Assembly (NCBI RefSeq): GCF_004791025.1
Contig: NZ_SRUO01000013.1
Coordinates: forward strand, 120,212-184,211
Direction of reading: 5' to 3'
DNA from: Mesorhizobium sp. M4B.F.Ca.ET.203.01.1.1
GTDB taxonomy: Bacteria; Pseudomonadota; Alphaproteobacteria; Rhizobiales; Rhizobiaceae
DNA length: 64,000 bases
Within the stretch, counting starts at the first letter, position 1. Each line of letters begins with the position of its first letter. Both the position numbers and the translations under genes were made by a program. This document shows positions 17,332-26,793 of the stretch, piece after piece. Below the pieces are notes generated by a model that searched no databases, was not told the origin of the DNA, and saw only the letters and a list, made by a program, of their open reading frames with translations.

Positions 17332-20300
17332 TCAGAATCCCTTCGGGCAACTGAACGCGCCAAGCGCCGGAAGGAACAGCGGGTTGGGATCGGAATTGCT
17401 CTGGATCGTATAAGCCGCGTCGCGTCCGCCGATCACGAAGCGCGCTTCCAGACTGCCTGCGCTGCCGCTGACGGATGCCTTATCCATGAGCCGTTTCAGC
17501 GCCCACGGGCCGTCGAACTTGATGGCGGATTCCCGGCCCGGCATTTCCGGCGCAAGGCTCAGGCTGGCGGACCCGGAGGCAGCGCCGCTCGGCCAGCTCA
17601 GCGTGCTCGGCGCGTTGCCCGTCTGGCTGCTTTGAACGGTCTGGCCATCGACATCGAGCACCGCGCTGTCGGCATCTCCATGCAGCGAAAAGGGCGTGAA
17701 CGTGATGTTGACCAAAGGCACCGAACCACCGGACGGAAAGAAGGCGGCGCGGATTTCCGCCGCCGACTGGAAGGTCTTCAACGTCGCTTTCGAGAGATCG
17801 CGCCCGAAACGCTGGTCCTGCTTCCAGCTCCAGTCCTGGCCGGTCATGTCGATCATGGATGCGAGATTTCGCGCGAAGAAGCGGTCCATCAATCCGCCGG
17901 GGGAGAACAGCTTGGCGAAGTCCGCCATCGCAATCTCCTGCGTGCTGCCGGCGGCGAAAGGATAACGGCCGTTGACCATCTCCTCGCAGGGGCGCGTCAC
18001 CGTCTGGTCGAGCAACTGGTTCAGATTCGCCACCGAGGTTTCGGCGACGTTGCCCTCGAACTCGTCGGCCGCCGCGTTGACCATGCGGGCAAGCTGCTTG
18101 GGCAGGCGCGAGACGTTGGCGCGCAGCGTCGAGACCTGCAATTGCAGGTTCGTGCTGACGCGCTCGGTCTCGGAGGGAACGTCCGCCGCCAGCTTCAGGC
18201 TCTGATAGATGTCGCGAAAGTTCTGGGTCAACGCGTCGATCGGGCGGCGTCCAGCGGGACCGCCCACCAGGGCCTGGAACGACCTGAACTGCGCCTCGAC
18301 ATTGGCGCCGGGGCCCTGCGCGCTCGCCGTGCCGGCGCCGGCACGGCTTTGCGACTTGCCGATCGCCATCTGGATGCCGATGCGGGCAAGGCCCCTGGCG
18401 ATGGCCGCGGCGTCTGGCTGCCCGGCCGTGGCTGCGTCGGTGTTTGCGACCTGGCTTTGCCGGGTCAGGGCGGTTTCATCGGCAATCGCGCTGAACAGCT
18501 GATCGATCGGCGAGTTCTGCGAAGCCGCGGCGGAAAGCGCGATATATTGCGGCTTGTCCTTCAGCATCGCCTTGAAGCGCAGCTGGTCGAGAACGCCGTT
18601 CCAGGCTGCGGCGAATTCCTTGGCATAGCGATCGAGAAGCTCGGGGCCGAGCTTGAGCAATTCCTGATCGATGCCGCCCTGCTCGCCGCCTCCGCCCAGG
18701 ACCCATCGGTCGTCGACAAGCATTTGCGCGATGCGCGAAAGTTGCAGCAGATAGAAATCGTTGAAGCCGGCATGGGTATAGAGGCCGGGAATGCGAAGTC
18801 CAGAGAGATCGCTGCCGTCGGCGCGCTCGAACAGCAGCGGCGCTTCCGGCCCTGCCTTGGCCGAGACGGAAAAATCGGTCAGGGCCGCGGCGTAGACCGC
18901 CGACTTGATCAGGGCCGTGGCGCGATCGGCGAGGCTCATGCGTCCGAGCGAGCGCTGGGCGGCTTCGACAAGCGGCTGGTTGAGCTCGAAGACCGGATCA
19001 TAGGCATCGTCCAGCGCAAGCATGGCGCGCAGGTGCTTTTCGAGCTGGGCCCGTCCTTCGCGGTTGTTTTCGCCGGGATAGCGGTTCTGCTCCCAGTCCT
19101 GCCTCATCCAGGAAACGACCAGCTCGTCGTCGACCTTCGGCGCCTTGCCGCCGAGCATCAGATAGATCTTCAGCGGCTCATAGAGTGCCGCCGGATCGGC
19201 CATCCTGGCCTGGATCGTGCGCTCCGCCTGCAGCAGCAGGCGCGAGCGGAAGCTTCGTTCCAGTGCTTGCCGGTAGGCCGTTTTGGACGCTGAAAGAAGC
19301 CGCTCCCGCTGGCCGAGGCCGAACGTCTCCTCGATAGCCGTCGGCGTGTCGCCGGTCTCGAATCCGGCTGGCAGGTTGCGTAGCTGGTCGAGCGGGCCAA
19401 TCACGTTCTCGAGGTCGACGTCGGCGACCTCGGTGCTGTTGAGCAGCGGTTCCGCCGCCTGGCGGTATTGGCTCATCGCCTGCGTCGTTGCGGCGAGCAG
19501 CGATCTGTTGGCGGTAAAGCTGAGCGCAAACGCGCCGAGGGCGACGGCGGCGGCCAAAGCAATTGCGCCGATGCCGCCATATCTGGCGATCGCCGCGCGT
19601 CTTTCGGCCGACCTGTCATACGAAACCCAGCCGGCTTCGGCGAAAATGACGCTGGCCAGAAGATCGTGGAGGAAAAAGCTCTTGCCGGTCCCGGAAAGAT
19701 GGGCCTGGGCGCTGCTGCCGAAACTGCGCCCGATGGCGCCGAGCACCTGGTCGATCGGCGTTCCTTCCTGCGTGCCCGAGGAAAAATAGAGGCCGCGCAG
19801 GCTGACATTGACCTCGCTGCGGGAGGGGTCGAACAGGCTGCCGATGAAGCCGGCAACCCGGTTGCGCAAGGCGCCGAACTGCGCCGGAAAGCCGAAGATC
19901 GATATGCGCGCGACCGGATCCGCCTCTTCCTGCAGCCGGTCGGCCACCTCGTCCGCCAGGCGCGCCGGCAGCGCATCGAATTCGGCCGGCGCCTCGCCGG
20001 TCATGTTCTTGTTGCGGTCGGTGGTCTGGAAGGTAGCGCCCCACACTTGGCGCCTGCGCGCCTCGTCGAAGCCGCCGAAGTAATCCATGAAACCGGCGAC
20101 GAGGTCGGCCTTGGTGAAAAGCAGGTAGACCGGAAACTGGATCCTGAGCGTTTCATGGGTTTCGCGCAGGCGGCTGCGTATCTCGGTGACATGGGCATCA
20201 AGCTGCCGGTCGTCGAGGCTCATGAGATCGGCTAGGCTGACAGCCAGGATGACGCCGTTGATCGGCTGCCTGGCGCGATATTTCTTGAGCAGCGACAGGA

Positions 20301-20868
20301 AGGCGAGCCAGCTCTTGTTGTCGCGCGCCTTGTCGGAATCCTGCGTCGTGTAGCGTCCGGCGGTGTCGATCAGCACGGCCTCGTCGGTGAACCACCAGTC
20401 GCAGGACCGGGTGCCGCCAATGCCGGCCACCGGCTGCGCCGTGCCGGAACCGGCAAGCGGAAATTTCAGGCCCGAATTGACCAGCGCCGTGGTCTTGCCG
20501 GCGCCAGGTGGACCGATGACGATGTACCATGGGATGTCGTAGAGGAAATTGTGCTTGCCGCTCGAGCGTTTGAGCGTCGCGATGGCCTCGCTCATGCGGG
20601 CCTCGAGCACCTGCGAATCGTCATTGCCGGCGTCGTTGCGCACGATTGCGGCTTCAAGCGCCTTTTGCGCCTTTCGCCTTTGCCAGAACCGGATCGTGTA
20701 GAAGAGTACGGCCGCGGCCACAGCCAGGCCGATGATCGCGGCGCGTAGCCACACCGGGCCCAGCGGACGGCTATCGGCATAGCGGATCAACGGCCCGGCA
20801 AACCAGACGGCCGCCGCGAAACCGGCCAAGGCGAGGGCGTTGAGTATGCGCAGCAGCCATTGCGTCAT
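17332..20868 (-). CDS. tssM: T6SS membrane-complex protein TssM (IcmF family), copy next to ppkA/pppA
   Basis: A 1178-residue inner-membrane protein. Transmembrane helices at residues ~8-25, ~42-60 and ~433-455. An IcmF NTPase-like cytoplasmic domain has an intact Walker A, GPPGAGKT (119-126), preceded by WYIVI. The large periplasmic part ends with a beta-rich C-terminal domain. TssM forms the envelope-spanning channel with TssL and TssJ. A second TssM of identical length lies at 31874-35410 but is clearly divergent in sequence. It follows tssL by 22 bases, in a tagH-tssL-tssM order that copies part of the main operon but without its own tssJ or tssK. Confidence 0.95.
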   Translation of the reverse strand: MTQWLLRILNALALAGFAAAVWFAGPLIRYADSRPLGPVWLRAAIIGLAVAAAVLFYTIRFWQRRKAQKALEAAIVRNDAGNDDSQVLEARMSEAIATLKRSSGKHNFLYDIPWYIVIGPPGAGKTTALVNSGLKFPLAGSGTAQPVAGIGGTRSCDWWFTDEAVLIDTAGRYTTQDSDKARDNKSWLAFLSLLKKYRARQPINGVILAVSLADLMSLDDRQLDAHVTEIRSRLRETHETLRIQFPVYLLFTKADLVAGFMDYFGGFDEARRRQVWGATFQTTDRNKNMTGEAPAEFDALPARLADEVADRLQEEADPVARISIFGFPAQFGALRNRVAGFIGSLFDPSRSEVNVSLRGLYFSSGTQEGTPIDQVLGAIGRSFGSSAQAHLSGTGKSFFLHDLLASVIFAEAGWVSYDRSAERRAAIARYGGIGAIALAAAVALGAFALSFTANRSLLAATTQAMSQYRQAAEPLLNSTEVADVDLENVIGPLDQLRNLPAGFETGDTPTAIEETFGLGQRERLLSASKTAYRQALERSFRSRLLLQAERTIQARMADPAALYEPLKIYLMLGGKAPKVDDELVVSWMRQDWEQNRYPGENNREGRAQLEKHLRAMLALDDAYDPVFELNQPLVEAAQRSLGRMSLADRATALIKSAVYAAALTDFSVSAKAGPEAPLLFERADGSDLSGLRIPGLYTHAGFNDFYLLQLSRIAQMLVDDRWVLGGGGEQGGIDQELLKLGPELLDRYAKEFAAAWNGVLDQLRFKAMLKDKPQYIALSAAASQNSPIDQLFSAIADETALTRQSQVANTDAATAGQPDAAAIARGLARIGIQMAIGKSQSRAGAGTASAQGPGANVEAQFRSFQALVGGPAGRRPIDALTQNFRDIYQSLKLAADVPSETERVSTNLQLQVSTLRANVSRLPKQLARMVNAAADEFEGNVAETSVANLNQLLDQTVTRPCEEMVNGRYPFAAGSTQEIAMADFAKLFSPGGLMDRFFARNLASMIDMTGQDWSWKQDQRFGRDLSKATLKTFQSAAEIRAAFFPSGGSVPLVNITFTPFSLHGDADSAVLDVDGQTVQSSQTGNAPSTLSWPSGAASGSASLSLAPEMPGRESAIKFDGPWALKRLMDKASVSGSAGSLEARFVIGGRDAAYTIQSNSDPNPLFLPALGAFSCPKGF

Positions 20869-20890
20869 GGGCGCTTCCGGCGGGCCGCGC

Positions 20891-22399
20891 TCATAATGTC
20901 TCCTCCTTGGGGATCATCACATCGACGCGGCGGTTGGTGGCGCGGCCTTGCGGCGTCGCATTGTCGGCGATCGGCTCGTCCTCTCCCTTGCCGTCGGCCG
21001 TGATCCGCGACGGGTCTTTGAACCCGGGCGCCATCAGCGCCTCGACAGCCTTGGCGCGGGCGACGGAGAGGTCGAAATTGGACTTGAACGTGCTCGATTT
21101 GCGTGGCTTTGCGTTGTCCGTGTGACCGACGATCCTGATCGGTCCCGGCTCGGCGTCGAGCGCCCCGGCGATGTCGGCGGCGAGGGACTGGAACTCCGGT
21201 TTCAGCTCGGCCTTGCCGGGTTCGAACATCAGGACGTTGTTTATCTCGACGACGATGAAGCTGCCTTGCGTGCCCACCGCCAGCCCGCCGCGCACCAGAT
21301 CCTTCGCCAGCGCTGCGCGGATCCGGTTGATCTGGGTGAGCGCGACGGGCGTTGGAGGAGGAGGAGCGACTTTCGCCGGTTCGGCCAGCGGCGCCACGCC
21401 GGCGCGCTCGATGGTGACCGGCGTCGACGGATTGAGCGCCAGCAGCTCTCCGGCCGTCGCATCACCCTCATCGGTGATGAGAACTCGCAGGACGAAAAAC
21501 GCTGCCGTCACCAGTGTCGCCGCGGCGGCCGCCACGGCCCACAATGGCAGTCGGGCCGACGGCTGCGCCATGACGGCCGCCATGCCTTGCCAGCGGGGCG
21601 AGATGTCTTGCGAGGCAGGCGGCTGGAAGTAGCGGAGCGTGTCGAAGACGTCGCGCCGGATACGCTCGAGATTGTCGCCCTGGCGCGCCAGGCCGCGGTA
21701 TTGTCCTTCAAACCCCAGCGACAGGCAGGCATGCATCAGTTCGAGCAGGTCGTAATGCGCTTCCGGCGCGGCGAGCAGCTTGTTCAGCGCTTCATAGAAA
21801 CCCGCGCCAGCGGACTTGATGTGAAAGAACCGCGACAGCATGGCATGTCCTGCCCAGCCGTCTCCCTCGGGCCAGGGCAGGTTGCCGACAAGATCGTCGG
21901 CGGTTTCGCAAAGCGCGAACTTCGCGATCCGTGCGTCCTCTTCGGCGATGCCTGACTTCTGCAGCGTCCGATCGAACTTTTCGATCGCCTCGGCGATATG
22001 CCCGGCGAGCGGCTCGGCATGTCTTTCGACGGGGATGAGCCTGAGCTGGCCGAACAGCAGCAGCAAAGGCGCGGCGGCGGCCAGGATCGGGTTTGCCGTG
22101 GGGTAGGTGATGCTGCCGGCGGCGTCGAGGAGGACGTCCTGGTGCGGCGCCGCCGAATGCGCGGTCTCCAAGGGGCCGGCATTGGACGCCGCTCCTTGAT
22201 AGATCACGGTTCCGGATGCCCAGCCCGGCGGCATGTGCTGTCCGCCCTGGGGATCGAAAACCGTCGAATCCCGCACAGGCAGGGGCTGCCCGCCATCGGC
22301 GGATGCCGGGGGCGACGGCGCCGACTTTTGCCTGCGTCGCGGATTGGCGCGAATGACGGTCTTGCCGGCGGGGCCGAAGGGATCGTCCTTCGAGCTCAT
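20891..22399 (-). CDS. tssL: T6SS protein TssL (DotU) with C-terminal OmpA domain, copy next to ppkA/pppA
   Basis: A 502-residue protein. Residues 1-~105 are disordered and start with SSKDDPFGPAG; the main-operon TssL begins with the same DDPFG. The DotU domain spans ~108-270 (ANPILAAAAPLLLLFGQLR, LMHACLSLGFEGQYRG). A single transmembrane helix lies at ~295-315, and an OmpA peptidoglycan-binding domain at ~385-500 (IVGHTDNAKPRKSS, RATNRRVDVMIP). It links the TssM channel to the cell wall. The 305-base gap upstream may contain its own promoter, so it may not depend on the tagH gene above it. Confidence 0.94.
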   Translation of the reverse strand: MSSKDDPFGPAGKTVIRANPRRRQKSAPSPPASADGGQPLPVRDSTVFDPQGGQHMPPGWASGTVIYQGAASNAGPLETAHSAAPHQDVLLDAAGSITYPTANPILAAAAPLLLLFGQLRLIPVERHAEPLAGHIAEAIEKFDRTLQKSGIAEEDARIAKFALCETADDLVGNLPWPEGDGWAGHAMLSRFFHIKSAGAGFYEALNKLLAAPEAHYDLLELMHACLSLGFEGQYRGLARQGDNLERIRRDVFDTLRYFQPPASQDISPRWQGMAAVMAQPSARLPLWAVAAAAATLVTAAFFVLRVLITDEGDATAGELLALNPSTPVTIERAGVAPLAEPAKVAPPPPTPVALTQINRIRAALAKDLVRGGLAVGTQGSFIVVEINNVLMFEPGKAELKPEFQSLAADIAGALDAEPGPIRIVGHTDNAKPRKSSTFKSNFDLSVARAKAVEALMAPGFKDPSRITADGKGEDEPIADNATPQGRATNRRVDVMIPKEETL

Positions 22400-22704
22400 T
22401 GCTGGCCTTCCGTTCCCGCATGGCGGCCGTGCCGGCGCGCAAGACCATGCATGGGCAGAAGCAAAGAATGCGTGCCCTGCTGGCGCGGGGAGTGTCCGGT
22501 GGAAGCTAGGCTACAGAACGCGATCCCGCCGTAACATGACATTTGCCGCAGACCCCTGGGTCATTCAGCCGTAACCGCCTGGCGAACTGTCGTATGTGAT
22601 CGTAATCTCAGAAGCCGCCGATTGGAACCATATGCGCGGAATGGCCCGGATTATTCTTAACGGCGGCGGTGTAGGGATCCGGCCCTAGAGCCGGATTTTA
22701 CACG
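22400..22704. other. 305-base gap between two T6SS genes, with a hairpin
   Basis: No gene seen. A perfect 7-bp stem ATCCGGC/GCCGGAT (22677-22696, 6-base loop) lies just after the tagH stop at 22705. It has TTTT only on the plus strand, so it is a weak terminator for tagH, if one at all. The rest should carry the promoter of the tssL-tssM pair; no clear consensus was seen. Confidence 0.4.
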
Positions 22705-23775
22705 CTATTTTTGCTTGTCGGCCTTGGCATAGGCTTCGGCGAAATAGGCCAGGAATATGTCCAGCATGCCGTTTTCGTGGGCTTCCTCCATGGTTCGCCA
22801 GGTGGCCACAAAAGCATCCCAGGCCTGGCTCTTCTTCGAGCTGAACGACGTGGGCGGAAGCTTCTTGCCGATCGCCTCGGGCGACAGGTCGTCAAGCAGC
22901 CGGGAGAGCGCCGCCTGCATGGCCGCATAGGTGGCCAATTCGTGCGTCTTGAGATCGCGGAAGGCGTCTTCGACACTGTGCCTGGCGTCAAGATAGCCGG
23001 CCCTGCGCCGCGCGAACATGATTTCCATGATGTCGTCGGTTCCGGGCACGAATTTGAGCGGATTGTTGTCGGCCGCGCTGATCATCGTGCGGTGGGTGCT
23101 CTTGGCCAGGATCTTGGCGGCCGCGCGGGCCTTCAGCAGCAAGGCCAGTTGCTCGACCGTCGTCCGCAGCACCGCGCCGATTTCGGCGGCGACCTCATGC
23201 GGGTCGCGCGATTGAAGCAGGTCCGGCGAGATACCGGCAGCTCGGGCGATATCCCTGAGGATCTCGTCCGCGCCGGGGTGCTGCGCGGCCGAAGGCGGCG
23301 GGGCGGCCTGCCGCAATGAGGACGTCGGGGCCGGCGCCTGACGTTGGTCGCGCGGGCTGAAGAACGGCTCGTTGCTGAATTCCTGCGGCCGGCCCGTCGG
23401 GGCCGGCATTTCGCGTTGCGTCGAACCGGATCGCGAATGAGGGTGCCCCGTCGCGCCGCGCTCGTCGTCGAGAGACACGAAGATGACGTAGCGGCCGATC
23501 AGCAGCCGGTCGCCGTGCCCGAGGCGATGCGGCGCGGCCAGGCGCTTGCTCGATCCGTTGATGAAGGTGCCGTTGCGCGAGACATCGTGCAGCCAGAACG
23601 CTCCCGCCTCATACCGAACCTCGCAATGCCGGCCGGAAATGAATTTGTCCGGGTCGGGCAAGGTCCAGTCGCAATTTTCGCGCCCGATTTCAAAGCTGCG
23701 GTCCCGCGATCCGTAGCCGAGGGGGAGACCTGCGGGCACGGCCTCGACATTGTTGATCTGCAGACTGATGAACAT
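22705..23775 (-). CDS. tagH: T6SS FHA-domain protein TagH, second copy
   Basis: A 356-residue protein with an N-terminal FHA phosphothreonine-binding domain (~20-105: FEIGRENCDWTLPDPDKFISGRHCEV, then WLHDVSRNGTFINGSS). A disordered linker follows, then a C-terminal helical T6SS-FHA domain (~190-350) with NPLKFVPGTDDIMEIMFARRRAGYL. The equivalent NPLKFLPTVDDAIVTILGERSPGFL occurs in the main-operon TagH. FHA proteins of T6SS are read by the PpkA/PppA switch. It is the first gene of the second membrane-complex set, divergent from vgrG across 255 bases. Confidence 0.88.
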   Translation of the reverse strand: MFISLQINNVEAVPAGLPLGYGSRDRSFEIGRENCDWTLPDPDKFISGRHCEVRYEAGAFWLHDVSRNGTFINGSSKRLAAPHRLGHGDRLLIGRYVIFVSLDDERGATGHPHSRSGSTQREMPAPTGRPQEFSNEPFFSPRDQRQAPAPTSSLRQAAPPPSAAQHPGADEILRDIARAAGISPDLLQSRDPHEVAAEIGAVLRTTVEQLALLLKARAAAKILAKSTHRTMISAADNNPLKFVPGTDDIMEIMFARRRAGYLDARHSVEDAFRDLKTHELATYAAMQAALSRLLDDLSPEAIGKKLPPTSFSSKKSQAWDAFVATWRTMEEAHENGMLDIFLAYFAEAYAKADKQK

Positions 23776-23914
23776 ATGAATTGGCCGCGGACCGCTGATC
23801 TATTTCGCCATTCTAGCAGTTTGCGAGCACAACACGACAGCAGCCTTTCACAACTGCCTCCGGCGCAAGCTTTGCCCGCCCGTCGTTCCTTTTGGCCGGT
23901 GGGAAAACATATGG

Positions 23915-23932
23915 TAGGCTGAACGAAGCCTA
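23915..23932. promoter_or_regulatory. Short inverted repeat upstream of vgrG
   Basis: TAGGCT-GAACGA-AGCCTA, a perfect 6-bp dyad, sits about 100 bases upstream of the vgrG start in the divergent tagH/vgrG region. It may be a regulator site or a leader hairpin; short arms make chance occurrence possible. Confidence 0.28.
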
Positions 23933-24030
23933 GTGTGGCAATCCGGGAAGTCCCCGAACGTGATGCGGTTAACATAGGGGGAACTTCAAATCCATCACAC
24001 TGGCGGCCGCGTCCTGGAGGGGCACGACCT

Positions 24031-26358
24031 ATGCCGAACGAACGTGCCACGGTTGTGCAGACGCCGTTAGGCGCCGAATTGTTGACCTTTACCCATCTTG
24101 TCGGACGCGATGAGATCAGCCGTTGCTTCGCCCATACGATCGGGTTCGTCAGCACCAACCACGATGTCGATCCGCTGAAAATGCTGGGCGGCTCCGTCTC
24201 GATCGAGGGTGAGTCCGATCCGAAGCGCTGGTTCAGCGGCCTGGTGTCCGAGTTCCGGCTCACCCGCATCGAGGACCGGCTGGCCTACTATGAAGCGGTC
24301 ATCAGGCCGTGGCTCTGGTTCCTCGGCAACACCACCGATTGCCGTATCTTCCAGAACATGACCGCGGTGGAGATCATCGAGAAGATCTTCTCGAAATACG
24401 GCATCGCGAAATTCGAGAAGCGGCTGCAGGGGTCCTATCCGCAGCGCGAATACTGCGTGCAGTACGACGAGAGCGACCTGGATTTCGTGCAGCGGCTGAT
24501 GGAGCACGAAGGCATCTTCTATTTCTTCGAATATGACGAGGGCAAGCACACGCTCATTCTGTGCGATGCGATGAGCAAGCTGAAGCCGGCTCCGGGCTAC
24601 GACAAGGTGCTTTACAATTTCGAGGGGCAGGCCTCGCGGCGCGATGTCGAATACATCACCGAATGGATTCCAGGCAGTTCGGTGCGGCCCGGCGCCTACG
24701 CCCACACCGACTATGATTTCGAGAAGCCCGGCGCGGATTTGATGGCGAAATCGGCGCAGCCCTTCGGCCACAAGGAAGCCGCCGGCGAAAACTACCGCCA
24801 GCCCGGAGCGCATCTGGATGTCGGGCGCGGCGACAAGATTGCGGGGATAAGGCGCGAGGAACTTCAGGCGGTGCATCAGCGCGGCACCGCGGTGGGCACC
24901 GTGCGCGGGCTCTTTGCCGGCTGCAAGTTCAAGCTGGAGAGTTTTCCGCGCGACGACCAGAACCAGGACTATATGGTGCTCAGCGCCGAGTACCGGCTGT
25001 TCGATCCGGGCTACCGGACCCAGAACGAGGGGCATAGCGAGAATTTCAGGATAGTGCTGGGCCTCGCGCCTACCAAATTGCCTTATCGCCCGCCGCGCAT
25101 CACGCCGCGGCCGATCATGCGCGGGCCGCAGACGGCGACCGTGGTCGGCCCTTCCGGCGAAGAGATCTTCACCGACAAATATGCAAGGGTGAAGGTGCAA
25201 TTCCACTGGGATCGCCTGGGCAAGAAGGACGAGAACAGCTCGTGCTTCGTGCGCGTCTCGCAAACCTGGGCCGGCAGCGGCTGGGGCTTCATCCAGATCC
25301 CACGCATCGGCCAGGAGGTCATCATTGACTTCATCGAGGGCGATCCGGACCTGCCGATCATCACCGGCAGGGTCTACAACGCCTCGCAGATGCCGCCCTA
25401 CGGGCTGCCGGGCAACGCGACGCAATCGGGCTGGAAATCGAACTCGTCCAAGGGCGGCGGCGGCTACAACGAGCTGATGTTCGAGGACAAGGCCGGTTCC
25501 GAACTGGTCAATTTCCAGGCGCAGAAGGATCACAACCTGCTGATCAAGCACGACCGCACGAAGCTGGTCCAGCATGACCAGTCCGACCGCATCGACCATG
25601 ACGCCAAGCACTCCGTCGGCCACAACCTCGACGAGGACGTCGGCAACAACAAGACGGTCAAGATCGGCGTCGACCAGACGACGGACATCGGCAACAACGA
25701 CACCGAGACGGTGGGCGCGAACCGCTCGCTCACGGTGATGGCGAATGAGACGATCCACGTCGTTTCAAACTCGACGGAGAATATCGACGCCAACCATTCG
25801 CAGACGGTGGGCATCGTCCAGACCGTCACCGTCGGCGCGGCGCGCATCGATACGGTGGGGGCTTCGGAGACGAGGAGCGTCGGCGCGGTGCAGTCGAACA
25901 CGATCGGGGCGTCGCGGAGCGTGACGGTGGGTGCGGGGCAGAGCCACGATATTGGTGCAAGCGATAGTTGGAAGATCGGCGCAAGCCAGAGCGTTCAGAT
26001 AGGCGCCGACCAGAGCTTTGCGATCGCTGGGAGCCAGACTTCCCAGATAGGAAAGGACCGCAATACCAAAATCGCCAACAATGATGTGACTGAGGTTGGC
26101 GCGGCGCATGAGCTCAAAGTCGCAAAAGGAAGCATGGTTCGGGTCGGCGAGGACTCGACCGTAAATGTGGGTAAGACGCTTCTAGTCGAGGCCGGCGATG
26201 CGATTGCCCTCAAATGCGGGTCAGCGTCGATCACCATGAAGAAGGACGGCACCATCACCATTGAAGGCAAGGACATCTCCATCAAGGGTTCCGGCAAGAT
26301 CAATGTGAAGGCCTCGAGCGACATCACGATGAAGGGTTCGGAAATAAAGCAGAACTGA
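24031..26358 (+). CDS. vgrG: T6SS spike protein VgrG (TssI) with extended beta-helix tail
   Basis: A 775-residue protein starting at ATG 24031 with GGAGGGG upstream. The first ~370 residues are the gp27-like region (FAHTIGFVST, RYP-type motif at GSYPQREYCVQYDESDLDFVQRLMEHEGI). The gp5 OB-fold is at ~375-470 (VKVQFHWDRLG, RVSQTWAGSGWGFIQIPRIGQEVIIDFIEGDPD). The tail from ~500 to ~700 is about two dozen short degenerate repeats of the form TVGA-x-S-x, expected to continue the triple-stranded beta spike, and it ends in a KCGSASITMKKDGTITI tip. No enzymatic extension is evident. It heads a three-gene plus-strand unit. Confidence 0.96.
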   Translation: MPNERATVVQTPLGAELLTFTHLVGRDEISRCFAHTIGFVSTNHDVDPLKMLGGSVSIEGESDPKRWFSGLVSEFRLTRIEDRLAYYEAVIRPWLWFLGNTTDCRIFQNMTAVEIIEKIFSKYGIAKFEKRLQGSYPQREYCVQYDESDLDFVQRLMEHEGIFYFFEYDEGKHTLILCDAMSKLKPAPGYDKVLYNFEGQASRRDVEYITEWIPGSSVRPGAYAHTDYDFEKPGADLMAKSAQPFGHKEAAGENYRQPGAHLDVGRGDKIAGIRREELQAVHQRGTAVGTVRGLFAGCKFKLESFPRDDQNQDYMVLSAEYRLFDPGYRTQNEGHSENFRIVLGLAPTKLPYRPPRITPRPIMRGPQTATVVGPSGEEIFTDKYARVKVQFHWDRLGKKDENSSCFVRVSQTWAGSGWGFIQIPRIGQEVIIDFIEGDPDLPIITGRVYNASQMPPYGLPGNATQSGWKSNSSKGGGGYNELMFEDKAGSELVNFQAQKDHNLLIKHDRTKLVQHDQSDRIDHDAKHSVGHNLDEDVGNNKTVKIGVDQTTDIGNNDTETVGANRSLTVMANETIHVVSNSTENIDANHSQTVGIVQTVTVGAARIDTVGASETRSVGAVQSNTIGASRSVTVGAGQSHDIGASDSWKIGASQSVQIGADQSFAIAGSQTSQIGKDRNTKIANNDVTEVGAAHELKVAKGSMVRVGEDSTVNVGKTLLVEAGDAIALKCGSASITMKKDGTITIEGKDISIKGSGKINVKASSDITMKGSEIKQN

Positions 26359-26367
26359 GGACGCGCC

Positions 26368-26793
26368 ATGTCGGCGACAAAAGAACGGATCGAAGGCGTT
26401 GTAATCGGCATCTTTTTGGGCTTCGGAGAGGATTCACCCCTCGTGGTTTTCCCGGGCAATCCAAAGGAAACTGCCGTTTCAGCGCGAAGTCTTGCGGAAT
26501 TGACCTCGGACATGATCGGCGCAGAGGTGGCGCTCCTGTTTCAGGATGGCGATCCAGGCCGGCCGCTGATTGTTGGCCGGATCGTTGACCCTGCTCATAA
26601 ATCGAACGCGGCGCATGTCGTTCGGGACGGAGAACACGTACGGATCAATGCGAACGAGCGCATCGAACTTCGCTGCGGCAAGGCCATGATCATTATGGAA
26701 AAAGACGGTCGCATCACCATCCGCGGCACTTATGTAACGAGCCATGCCAGCGCTACGAACCGCGTTCGTGGGGCATCTGTGAACCTCAACTGA
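26368..26793 (+). CDS. DUF6484 protein, VgrG-associated
   Basis: A 141-residue protein starting nine bases after vgrG. The N-terminal ~70 residues resemble DUF6484: EGVVIGIFLGFGEDSPLVVFPGN, then GAEVALLFQDGDPGRPLIVGRIVD. The latter recalls the gp5-like VIIDFIEGDPDLPIITGRV of VgrG. The last ~50 residues (ELRCGKAMIIMEKDGRITI) parallel the VgrG tip. So it looks like a miniature OB-fold plus spike tip, probably an accessory spike or adaptor for cargo. Its stop overlaps the next start (TGATG). Confidence 0.75.
   Translation: MSATKERIEGVVIGIFLGFGEDSPLVVFPGNPKETAVSARSLAELTSDMIGAEVALLFQDGDPGRPLIVGRIVDPAHKSNAAHVVRDGEHVRINANERIELRCGKAMIIMEKDGRITIRGTYVTSHASATNRVRGASVNLN

Noticed and set aside
16420..19293. 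A 957-codon plus-strand open frame over tssM and pppA
   Set aside because: Shadow of well-supported minus-strand genes in GC-rich DNA; composition is not protein-like.
23935..24030. A 32-residue N-terminal extension of VgrG
   Set aside because: Composition is non-coding and GGAGGGG precedes ATG 24031, where family similarity starts.
23776..24030. Sigma-54 promoter before vgrG
   Set aside because: No GG-N10-GC element with adequate match was found in the divergent region.
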